Shown piece by piece: positions 1-9,584 of a stretch of 64,000 nucleotides of DNA. The position numbers were made by a program, and so were the translations under genes. The notes below the pieces were generated by a model. It was given only the letters and a program-made list of their open reading frames with translations. It made no database searches and was not told where the DNA came from. This stretch comes from Ophiosphaerella korrae (taxonomy: Eukaryota > Ascomycota > Dothideomycetes > Pleosporales > Phaeosphaeriaceae), in assembly GCA_028456385.1 (NCBI GenBank), contig JALNQF010000006.1, positions 496,001 through 560,000 of the forward strand, read 5' to 3'. Position 1 is the first letter of the stretch; every line of letters begins with the position of its first letter.

Positions 1-695
1 TCATTTTTTCTGTAGACATATCGTAAGTAAATTCCTTAGTAGACCTGGCGAGAGGTCGCTCTCACAGCCACCGTTGACGGGTATACCGATACAAATCAGC
101 TTCAGGGATAAATTCGTCTAGTTCCACCAAATTAGATGGTGAATATTCTTGACGGGTCAGATTGGGATCATCATACCGACGCCATGGGCTGTTTCTGCGA
201 ACAGTTTTGGAGTTTGTGCTGTAGATTGTATCTTGTTAGTGAGTCTGAAGGACTGAAATTTCATGCTGAACACCCAATGGCGATAGGGAAGGGCCTGTAG
301 AAGCCACCCAAGTGCCTGATATCGAGTGACTGACAAAGCGGATGTCATGTGAGGTAGGATTTCGTACCCGCTACCTGTCCCAAATCGAGGATTTATTGAA
401 AAGTGTGTAAAAGTAAACGACCTGAATAATTAAAATGCTAGAAACTAAAGGTCCAAGGACAGACTTACGATACTTAGGTTAAGAGGGTGCAAGGAGTGGT
501 AAGTTGACGGAAAAAGCCCTAGTGGCGGTGCGGCGTTAGCTAGAGGTCAAAGCTCACTCGCGCCTGCCCACACAACACAACGCCTGCTTTTGGACACAGA
601 AGGTAATTCGAAACTTTCTGAGTGCAGGAGAAATAAAATTCAAAATTGGATTATATTTGATATACTTCATCTCATCGTACAAGTTAGCAAAACTG
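1..695. other. Intergenic, no gene seen
   Basis: No open frame here shows a recognisable motif or a convincing intron pattern. The stretch ends at the tRNA gene. Confidence 0.6.
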
Positions 696-791
696 GGGCT
701 TGTGGTCTAGTGGTATGATTTTCCCTTAGCACCTTCTCCACAAGGAGATCGAGCATGGGAGAGGTCCGGAGTTCAATTCTCCGCGAGTCCA
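696..791 (+). tRNA. tRNA-Ala (anticodon AGC) with a 24-nt intron
   Basis: The sequence folds as a tRNA. The acceptor arm GGGCTTG (696-702) pairs with CGAGTCC (784-790) and A791 is the discriminator. The anticodon stem TTCCC (721-725) pairs with GGGAG (757-761). The 7-nt loop TTAGCAT carries anticodon AGC at 728-730. A 24-nt intron (732-755) sits one base 3' of the anticodon, the canonical nuclear position. The B-box GTTCAATTC lies at 771-779. The third acceptor pair is G698 with T788, the G3-U70 wobble that is the main identity element read by alanyl-tRNA synthetase, so anticodon and identity element agree. A run of five T (794-798) follows as a pol III terminator. Confidence 0.93.
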
Positions 792-793
792 AC

Positions 794-798
794 TTTTT
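794..798 (+). terminator. Pol III terminator of the tRNA-Ala gene
   Basis: A T5 run three bases after the discriminator base, at the position expected for RNA polymerase III termination. Confidence 0.7.
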
Positions 799-940
799 GC
801 CGTTCTGATGATTCGAGAGGGCCAAGTAGTGATTTCAGCTATTCTCAACTGTTGTGAGAAAAGCACAGAAACCCCTTCATAATCATACTACTTATTTTAC
901 TTCACAAATTCAAATTGGGGCGTGTGGAAATATGAATCTA

Positions 941-999
941 CTCGCCGCACTGGCCAAGGTGCTCCGCACCTTGGCCGTGGACAGCTCAACGACCGATTT
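941..999 (+). repeat. Left terminal inverted repeat with an internal palindrome
   Basis: It pairs with 2407-2465 in reverse complement, with two mismatches over 59 bp. Inside lies a perfect 25-nt palindrome: arms GGCCAAGGTGC and GCACCTTGGCC around a TCC spacer. Confidence 0.93.
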
Positions 1000-1332
1000 G
1001 TATGCAAATCTGTCTTGCAAGAGTTATAATTGCACAACGCAGATGTAAATTGAAGCTCTAAAACGAGTAAGTTTAAGTATACTATATATACTATATGGAG
1101 TAGAAGTTTTGAGTATAAACTACTCAAGTTCGTAGAGTTATCGCGCGAGTAGATGTACGAGTTGGGCAGCTACGGCGTGGAGCTAGAGGCCTCAACTATA
1201 ATAACTACTCAACGCAGGTGAAAAGTGATGCTCCAAAATAGTCAAGTTTGAGTATAGTATATATACAATACAGAGCCACAATTTAGAGACTACTGCTGCG
1301 CGCTGAGGCGCTAGTCTGCAATGCGTTGTTGG

Positions 1333-2362
1333 TTAGCTTTGCACTTCCTTGCCGCAGCGCGCGACCTTCTCAGCATCCTTTCCAATGCGCGCGTCTACTG
1401 CAGCTCGAGCTGAAGCTGCAGTAAGTACCCTAGAGTGTTTATCGCCTTTGACTTGCCTCTGGCTAGCTTTTTGGCGTTGTAGTCGCTCTCGTTGTACTGC
1501 AGTTATTTGGTGTAGCTTACGCTCTGCGGTGCGAGCAGACCTGGCGCAGTAATGAGTGAGAGTGAAAGTGCTTCAGCTACTCCAGCATAAGCGTATCGTT
1601 CATATAGCTACTACTACTTAAAGCTATACTATACTCGCCGGGTAGAGTCGTCTGAGTATACCATTTTTCAAGATGTACAGCGCCTTTAGCGATGAGCATT
1701 GGCGGTAGTACATCGCTAACAGCATTTATCGCCTCTATCGCAGTAACGAAATCGCGATTCGTCTCACTTGCGCTGCTTTGTTAGCGGTCCTAATTAAAGG
1801 TTACAATCTACTGCGTGCCTCTAACTCTAATTTGAAAGCCAGTCTTATCTATATTATAGTAGTTAGCGCGCTAGATGCCGTATTTTGTTATAACCTCCTT
1901 TAACTCTATAAAATGGTTGGTATAGACGTCGAGCCGCGCGCTCGCGAGCCTCGCGAGCTCTTGAGGCTTCTGGCGGACTCTACGGTAGTTAGGATTTCGC
2001 TTGAGCCAGCGCGCGATAAAGTGCTAGCTGAGTGGAGGAGCTTGACCAGACGGATCGTCGTTATCTAAGATACTCTGGATAGTAGTTTGCAGCTGCGGTA
2101 CTAGAGCTGGTATGTGTAACTGATTGTAGTAAGCAATATATTGTCTCACAGTCTCCTCTTGCGCGGCGTTGAGACGTCTATTTGCAGCTGGGCGCGAGAT
2201 TTTTGAGTCGACGCCTTTGAGTTGGCGCTCTAGTTGCTTGACTGGCACATTGTAATCGCGCGATAACTGTGCAAAATTAGGTTTCTTTGACGCGTCTAAA
2301 GACGCTATGCAGAGCTCGATACGCTTCTCGACATCGCTGTAATTTCTGTATTGCGAAAACAT
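1333..2362 (-). pseudogene. Pogo/Fot1-family transposase, inactivated
   Basis: The first 112 codons (2362-2024) are open and encode a helix-turn-helix region: a segment like RDYNVPVKQLERQL, then RLNAAQEETVRQYI, as in CENP-B/pogo DNA-binding domains. After a stop the homology continues in another frame, with WLKRNPNYRRVRQKP, YNIDKTGF, a segment ending AIEAI, LPPMLIAKG and SYMND, matching the first half of the DDE domain but broken by several stops. It then jumps to a charged Arg/Gln/Lys-rich tail that ends in TAA at 1333-1335. The second half of the catalytic domain seems absent. The gene is dead and could only move with a transposase supplied in trans. Confidence 0.85.
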
Positions 2363-2406
2363 TGCGGCGTGGCGAAAAAACGCGTGTTGGAGATGAAAAG
2401 TTGATA

Positions 2407-2465
2407 AAATCGGTCGATGAGCTATCCACGGCCAAGGTGCGGAGCACCTTGGCCAGTGCGGCGAG
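2407..2465 (-). repeat. Right terminal inverted repeat with an internal palindrome
   Basis: Reverse complement of the left repeat at 941-999. It carries the same 11-bp palindromic arms, here around a GGA spacer. A TA dinucleotide follows at 2466-2467. Confidence 0.93.
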
Positions 2466-3591
2466 TATAGTGAAAGTTTGAAGAGCGGCTACCAAATTTC
2501 GATCAAAGGAATCGGTGCGAGCTAGAGACATCTGGCCCTGAATACCAAGTGGAGAGTGCAGATCTCACTAGATAATGGCATTGGGTAAGGTTACTCAAAA
2601 CCCGCAATCATGGTTCCCAAGCTGGACACATGGCCATTGGTCCGGCGGTTTTTTTATTTGAACAAACGTGCTTCAATTGCCAAACAGTCAAGCAGTGCAG
2701 ATAAACAATGATGATAGAGTGGCTTGTCAGGATTATCAAGCAAATATACTAGGAAAAGATTGGCTTGGGAAAAATTACCAGATATATGATAACCAAAGGG
2801 ATCGTGTTTAGCAATGTCACGCCTTGTCAAGGTTCCATCCACGACTCCACGCCCTCTCCCCACAAGCGTGGCTCACATGCTTTCGCGACAGCGTTCAGCC
2901 CGGCGTCGCGGGGCGGGCACGGAAGGCCATCCCGACCTGCAGGTGCCAAGCCTACTTGCTGAGGACTACGTGCCACACTCACACGGGCTATCGACTTGTT
3001 GTGCGTGAAAATCAAGAGTCTCAGCTGTTCCTGGCCGCCAGAACGGGATGGACAGACAGAGTGTGGGTCGCGTGTCAGCTTTTGGGCGCCTAACTCAGCG
3101 CTCTCGACCAGCTAGGGTACACTGGTCGATGGGTAGAGTGTCCGGCATGTGAAGAAGTCGACCCAAACACTTCTGGTACCGATGGTACCTGGTCCAATAC
3201 TGGTCGGATGGCTGTCAAATAAGGCTCGACCGGCTTGACTATTGCAGCCGAAAATGGAACCGCAATGGCTCAACAACGTCAAAGCTGACGATTTGGAAAT
3301 GACGGTGCTGTGGCCAGTGCTCGCCCTGGTTGCTGGTGGTGTGCTCACTCATGAGCGAGCTCGTCCCCCATCGTCGCCAAGCAGTGTTTAACCAGACGGC
3401 TGTATAGCTTATCGCAGACAGCATACATAGGCAAATGGCATAGACTAATTATCGGAAGAAGCGCTGGCTGTGTTGGATGATGACCGTTTGGGAGAGACGT
3501 GTCGGCGTCGGTGCGGCGAGCATGGTTGGAGTCCAAAATGGCTAGCGCGCCCCACCAGAACGTAAGACCAATCAGCGCGGATAATTCCTAA
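2466..3591. other. Intergenic, no gene seen
   Basis: Several short frames overlap here on both strands, but none has a domain motif or a plausible intron structure. No repeat structure was noticed. Confidence 0.5.
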
Positions 3592-4022
3592 GATAAGGAA
3601 TAATACAATTGACATGACGCCCACGCGCCAAGTCCCCAGCTTTCTCTATCTGCTCCAGATGAAACCCCAATCATAATCGCATCGATGCGCCCATAGGCGC
3701 CCATTTCGGCCAAGGATACTCCCTTGGGGCGTCCATGTTGAGATTACGAGGCTTTTCCCTCCGCTCCAGCCTCCAGCATGGGCGACATGGCCTCGCAACA
3801 CTTGCTTCTGACTAGGCTACCACTAGATTCCTAACTTGGTCTTATCTTTCCATGACCGACTGCGCCGGACCCGGCGAGATAAGGTGCATTGAGCAATGAC
3901 GCGCCTGGCAGAAAAAGAACAAAGCTCCACGTCTCACGCGAAACCCCACGGTGGTCGCGGCTGTGGGTGATGCACCTCGTTTATTTTCCTCAAGCGTTGG
4001 CCCGTGGACCAGGATAGATAAG
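3592..4022 (+). promoter_or_regulatory. Candidate GATA-factor sites upstream of the ammonium transporter
   Basis: The core GATAAG occurs at 3592-3597, 3878-3883 and 4017-4022 on the plus strand, and as CTTATC at 3841-3846, all within 670 bp of the transporter start. AreA/NIT2-type GATA factors bind HGATAR to switch on nitrogen-scavenging genes when ammonium is scarce, so clustered sites ahead of an ammonium permease are functionally sensible. The sites are seen; binding is inferred. Confidence 0.5.
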
Positions 4023-4256
4023 AGATGTACCAGGTAGCTTCACTCATAAAGGAACCGGGCCACGCTACTATAACCAGCGATAGGCCTCCGGTATCTCCCT
4101 TTGCGGCTGTATATTACTGGCATTGATCCAGCTTTTAATTGCCTTCCTTTCCTCTTCTTCATTGACGCTGCTGCCCGACCCCCAACCTTCCCTGACCTCA
4201 AGGAGACGTCCCCCTAATTCCTGACCCGTCGCCAATCACACAGGAATCCAGTCACC

Positions 4257-6046
4257 ATGTCCTACTCATGGACTGGCCCACCGGCCCAATTCAATGGCAC
4301 AGATCAAACCACAGGTGGCGATTCTGGTCAGCACTGCCCCCCAAACCCTCATGCGCATGTGTGACTCCAACATGTGCTGTTTTGCGCGACATAGTCCGAA
4401 CATCATGGCTATGTAACTTGGTAACAAAGTTCTAACTCGTGCACACAGTCACCGAGAACTTGAACCAATGGTATTCTTCGGGTGATCAGGCATTCATCAT
4501 CGTGGCTTCGGCCATGGTCTTGGTCATGATTCCCGGTCTAGCCTTTCTCTACTCTGGTCTTGCGCGCAGAAAGTCTGCCCTTTCCCTCATCTGGGCATGC
4601 ATGTTCTCCATTTCAGTCATCACTTTCCAATGGTACTTCTGGGGTTATTCGCTTGCATTCGGTCCCGCGACAAATGGTTTTATTGGGGGCCTCGACAAAT
4701 TCGGCCTCAGAGGAGTACTTGCCCACCCTAGTCAAGGATCTCCATTGATTCCTGAGCTTCTATACTCTTTCTACCAGGTAGGTCTGCCTTGGAGCTAGAT
4801 TGTCTGTTACAATACTGATAGTACCTTAAAGTTGCAATTCTGCGGTGTTACCGCCGCTATTGTCGTTGGTTGCGTTGCCGAGCGCGGTCGCTTGATCCCG
4901 ATGATGGTCTTTATTTGGCTCTGGGCTACTATTGTATACTGCCCAGTTGCATACTGGGCTTGGAATGCGAACGGCTGGTTCTTCAAGTGGGGTGGACTCG
5001 ATTACGCCGGAGGCGGGCCTGTTGAGATCGTCTCCGGTTGCAGTGCCTTGGCCTACTCCATGGTCCTCGGACGCCGTCAGGAAAAGATGATGCTCAACTT
5101 CCGCCCTCATAACGTGTCCTTGATCACTCTCGGTACCGTTTTCCTGTGGTTCGGTTGGCTGGGTTTCAACGGTGGCTCTGCTTTTGGTGCGAATCTTCGC
5201 GCTGTCATGGCTTGCTGGAATAGCAACTTGACCGCCATGTTTGCAGCCATGACTTGGGTTCTCCTTGATTGGCGCCTAGCCCGTAAGTGGTCCATGGTCG
5301 GTTGGTGCTCAGGCGTCATCTCCGGACTTGTTGCTGCCACACCCGCTTCTGGATTTATCCCACCGTGGGCTAGTATTGTGCTCGGTATTACGACCGGTGT
5401 TGTTGCCAATTTTGCCACCAAGAGTATGTTTACCCCTTTTCGGAGAATGCTTGCTTTCGATACTAATTAATTCATAGTCAAATTCTGGATCAAGATCGAC
5501 GATTCCCTCGATGTGTTCGCTGAGCACGGCGTCGCCGGAATGGTGGGTCTCTTCTTCAACGGGCTGTTCGGCGCCGACTACATAATTGGGCTTGACGGTG
5601 TCAACAACGGAATTGCGGGTGGTGCCATCACTGGCACTCCCAGCACTATCTATAAACAGATTGCGTACATCATCGCCTGCACCGCCTACTCGTTCACCGT
5701 CAGCGCCCTCCTTGCCTTTGTTATCAACAAAATTCCTGGACTTAAGCTCCGCGCTTCTGAGGAAGCCGAGCTTCTCGGTATGGACGATGACCAGCTCGGC
5801 GAGTTCGCCTACGATTATGTCGAGGTCCGCCGTGACTACCTCGCGTGGACCCCAGCCAAGGGTGAGCCACTAGATGGTGAACACTCTGTTCCTCAGGGTG
5901 ACCGCCACGGTATCCCAGCACACAGCCAAATGCTCGAGGGCAAAGCACCTTCGGACAACGACTCAGGCCATGAACACACCGGCATCGGTGGCGATCGCCA
6001 CGCAGTCGCCATGGGCTCTGAGCATGAGAAACAGGTCCAAACCTAA
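4257..6046 (+). CDS. meaA: Ammonium transporter, MeaA/Mep1-like (Amt/Mep/Rh family)
   Basis: Plasma-membrane ammonium permease. Exons are 4257-4326, 4449-4777, 4832-5423 and 5478-6046, giving 519 residues. Introns have CTAAC-type branch points and all splice phases agree. Family hallmarks are the N-terminal NQWYSSGDQAFI segment, FYSGLARRKSALSL-like text (here LYSGLARRKSA), GFNGGSAFGAN and a cytoplasmic tail rich in His, Glu and Asp. At the first of the two conserved pore histidines this protein has Glu198 (in GGPVEIVSG); the second is His347 (in AEHGVAG). A Glu/His pair is typical of yeast Mep1/Mep3, whereas Mep2 sensors keep His/His, so a transport-type MeaA role is favoured over a Mep2-like sensor. 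GATA sites lie upstream. Confidence 0.95.
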
Positions 6047-7117
6047 GTTTTCCTGTCTTCCCCCTTCGTTGTTCTGGAGTTTTGAGATACCACCTGTGCC
6101 GCACTTAGATCGAGTTTCGTTTTGCCTCTGCCATCGAAAGCTGAGCTTCTTGACGTCACGCTTGTACATCAGTTATTTCATACATTTCGCACACATAGTG
6201 TAGACTTCATACAGTTCGACACAGCCAATCCAAACTGTTCAGCTACATGTTTAATATTCAACTTTGACATTACACTGCCCCATGTCTCATGTTAGATCAG
6301 CGTACGCTCTCGCCCTGGGTATAATGATACACAAGATAATCCTGCATTCTCCTAAAGCCAGTAATGGTTGACATCGTACAAGTCTGGCGTGATCGGCTAC
6401 CGCATTTGTGACAGGGCGTTCCACAGCCAAGCTTCCTTATCTTTTCGCCTTGCCTTGCCGCGCCCGCTTACCACACTCTTCCCATCAATCGGGCGGGCGC
6501 TTGTGTACCCCAGACTTGGTCCTTTGCTCTGGGCCAGACCCGCGGGATCAGCAACCGCACGCTGACCAAACGATCTGAAAGGCTTTTGCCCTGGTAGAGC
6601 TTAGGGCCTGTGCTTTTTGTCGGTGGATCGAAAGATGGAGAGATCGGGTACATTCTCATGTTTCGCTGAAGGGGGTAGGTAGCACATGCAAACAGGCTGA
6701 GACAATAGAAGTGCCTTATGTGTTGGCTTGTGAAATCAATTCAAACCATATCGCTTGTGCCAAGCTGGGGTTTGACGTGTCCTGACATGCAACACTGCAT
6801 ATGGCATGCTGATTTGCTAAGCTGCCTACTTGATGGTGGACAGGTAGGTTTTGTTTGCTCGCCATGGCGCTTTGCTTATCTCTGTGTGTTTGATGTTGGC
6901 GCGGGTTGTGGGGGAGGCTGAGAAGGAAGCCACACACAACTTGAGGTGAAAGCAGTCTAGCACCGCAAACTAAGATCGTGGGGGGGGGGGACATCTAGCG
7001 ATAAAGATGAATTTGTTTAGTCTAACCATAAATAGGGGTATAGAGCTTAAGAGAGAGCTAGTAAGTTAATGAATCATCTCGACTCATCCATTGTCATTCC
7101 TTCATTCTAGGTTGAGA
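6047..7117. other. Convergent intergenic region with a G11 run
   Basis: This holds the 3' ends of the transporter and of the WW-protein gene. A run of 11 G lies at 6980-6990. No coding region was recognised. Confidence 0.55.
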
Positions 7118-7978
7118 TTAGAAAAGTGCTCCGCCTAGCAAAGCACCACCCAGAACACCAGCTGCAATGGGCAGACCAGCGCCTCCACCATAGCCGTAAC
7201 CATACGGCCTACCATATGGCCCCATTGGCCTTCCATAAAGACCAGCAGGTCTGATGAGCCTGACATTAGGATTCGAATAAGGGCCATGGGCATATGGGTT
7301 GTAGGGCGTATTTGGGCTCATAGGTGGCTCGATGTAGAAGTCCCGACCTTGAGAGTCTTTTCCAACCCACTGCGGCTGACCAGTTTCGATTGCACGTATA
7401 AGGGCTTGTCGAGCGCGAAGATGAGCAAGGTAAGCCTGTCGCTCCTGCTCTGCGCGACGGGCGCGATGTTGTTCGCGTTCTTCGTGTGTCTGGCCTGTGA
7501 TCTTGTCCTTCAACTTGCGCGAGAATTTTTGAATGCCTGTAGGGCCAGCAGTATTTGCTTGTGGTTTTGTCGGTCTCGGAGGCAATTCTTCAGTATCCGA
7601 GTCTTCGGCTGCCAGGTCTTCTAAGGTCATTGTCCGGTGCAGTCTGCTGTGCTTCTTGCGCTCCTCGGGGCTAAGTGTACTGAGATATTGTTCATCATCG
7701 TACGGGTGCACCCATATACTACGTGGTGGGTTGGCATTGGTGTCGACGAAGAACTGGTGGCCTTCTTGCGGGTCAAATGATCGAACCCAACCCGAAGGTA
7801 GCTCACGCATCTCATCTTCCATAGAGCGTCGTCGCTCGGGCGGAATGCCGTTCCGTTCCGTTCGATTACCAGGCCCATCGGTGGAAACACGGCGGATCCC
7901 GGGTTCAGCCGCCGACGATGAAGATGAGGCTGTGGCAGCCTCGTAGCTGGGTGGCGGGTCGCTTGGAGTAGCTGTCAT
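7118..7978 (-). CDS. WW-domain protein with PPxY motif and Gly-rich tail
   Basis: Single exon of 286 residues. I chose the ATG at 7978 because it is followed at once by the low-complexity N-terminus with a PPPSY motif (residues 8-12); an in-frame ATG at 8047 would add 23 residues. One clear WW domain covers about residues 60-93, with the two signature tryptophans W64 and W89. A basic, Arg/Glu/Gln-rich helical stretch follows, then a Tyr/Pro/Gly-rich region and a hydrophobic glycine-rich C-terminus. WW domains bind proline-rich ligands such as PPxY, so the protein may bind itself or other PPxY partners; its own PPxY may recruit a Rsp5-type ubiquitin ligase. The role is inferred and no specific orthologue is named. 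Confidence 0.88.
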   Translation of the reverse strand: MTATPSDPPPSYEAATASSSSSAAEPGIRRVSTDGPGNRTERNGIPPERRRSMEDEMRELPSGWVRSFDPQEGHQFFVDTNANPPRSIWVHPYDDEQYLSTLSPEERKKHSRLHRTMTLEDLAAEDSDTEELPPRPTKPQANTAGPTGIQKFSRKLKDKITGQTHEEREQHRARRAEQERQAYLAHLRARQALIRAIETGQPQWVGKDSQGRDFYIEPPMSPNTPYNPYAHGPYSNPNVRLIRPAGLYGRPMGPYGRPYGYGYGGGAGLPIAAGVLGGALLGGALF

Positions 7979-8047
7979 GTTGAGGCGCTGCACGTAGGAT
8001 TGTAGGATTGTATGAGTTTTCAGAGGTGTAGAGCTCAATTTGATCAC

Positions 8048-9584
8048 CAGGAAGTTGTAGGCGAGTGCAAGTTGGAGTCACGCTTTGTAGGAATGCTTAA
8101 TTTATTACCGTGACGATGTGTGGCGTAGCTCTGCAGCAAGGGAGTGTATGACGTGCAGGAAATAGGAAGCGGTGGCGCAGCAGGCGTCTTTGTCACCCTC
8201 TCACCAGCACCTGACTTCCGACCAGAATCCTCCACTTTCATTCTTCCTTCTTCTCTCGGCAGCTTCTAAATCAGATTTGAATTCATCGTTGTATTTTGGC
8301 AAAACGCCATAGCCTCGGGTTTTGGGCCGAGCACGTGTCAATAGTCACACTGCATTTATACCCTGTATAATGCAAGGCTTATGTCTCAAGCAGCCTTGAG
8401 GTCAGCAGCCGGCACACCAAGCATGGACTTGGTAGTCATGGGAGCCATATAACAAACGTTCCTACGCCTCATAAACCACCAACTGCATTCTGTACTCCGT
8501 TTTATCTTGGATTAGAGTCACTATTCCTCGGCATCGCCGGTTATGATCAAAGAAGAGCCTTCTAGCAGCAAGCCCTGGCAGCACAATATTTGACAGGGCA
8601 ATTAACTGACTGTGATTCCTACGTTAAGAGTTGTCATTTTGAGAGAAGATCACCTTGTGAATAGACCGCGTTCGCTGTTAATAGTTATGATGTCTGTTAA
8701 ATGGGATGGGCTACATACTATCGACTTTATCACATGGGCCTGGGGTTCAACGTTACAATGACAGGGAATTAGTACTGGTCATGCGGTCTACAACATCCAT
8801 TTTCATCCGGTGAATCACACTTGACCAAGATGGACAAAGAGATCAAGCCTCATGGCACAATCAGAATTCCCAACATGATCAACTAGTTTCACCGCAGCCA
8901 GTGTTTGCGTTTACTCTCCAAGGACTGGGTTGGTAAGTCTGCATGTATTGCGATATTCTTGTTGAGTCAGGCGAGCATATCATTGAAGTCGTCACAACCA
9001 CTCTTGACGAACACGTTCATCGCATACCAGCAGTGTACACAATTATTACAACCCCGGTTGATAGGCAACATATAATTATTCTCTACTCACACACTCAATC
9101 CATGGATAGTCATTGTGGAGACTAATTTGTATTATTTGAACATGGATTTTAGCGGTGCACGATCGGCTTGATTTTTGTATTTCACTTATCCAATTGCATA
9201 TTCAAGCTTGAAAAGATTCCGTAGGTCCTTGCACAGATACCTGCATGCCAGCAGCCTAATGTAACGTGGTCGTTTTACGTGTTCTACTGCTTCCACACCT
9301 GAGCATTTTGTCTCATGTCTAATCCCCTGGCCTGCCTAAAGTGAAGATCATTGGCGCTTTTCACATGAAGACCTCAATTTATTCAGAATTTTGTGTTCAG
9401 TCATCGGTTATATAGTTTGGTGCAAGGCACCATACATCAAGGCCCTGGCAGCGGTGCATTCCACGGTACATTCCATCACCACTACAATAACCTCTCTGTT
9501 TATGTAGAGGTTCTTATTTCTTTTCGTTTTTTTTTAAGACCTGCGTGAGTTTTTCCGTAGTGTTTTCAAACATTATCCTACGGC
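8048..9584. other. Intergenic, no gene seen
   Basis: Between the divergent WW-protein and GH81 genes. No frame with recognisable coding character was found. It is expected to hold both promoters. Confidence 0.55.

Larger units (their letters stand above)
941..2465 (-). mobile_element. Degenerate Fot1/pogo-like DNA transposon (Tc1/mariner superfamily)
   Basis: The element is bounded by TA dinucleotides (939-940 and 2466-2467), the usual Tc1/mariner target duplication. It has 59-bp terminal inverted repeats (941-999 and 2407-2465) that differ at two positions. The 1,525 bp between the TA sites hold a minus-strand transposase relic: an N-terminal helix-turn-helix part, part of the DDE domain with a YNIDKTGF segment in place of the usual DETGF, then a charged C-terminal tail. 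Fot1-type elements are about 1.9 kb, so part of the catalytic region appears deleted. The interior is very rich in TA and in-frame TAG/TAA while CG is retained, as expected after repeat-induced point mutation. Confidence 0.9.
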
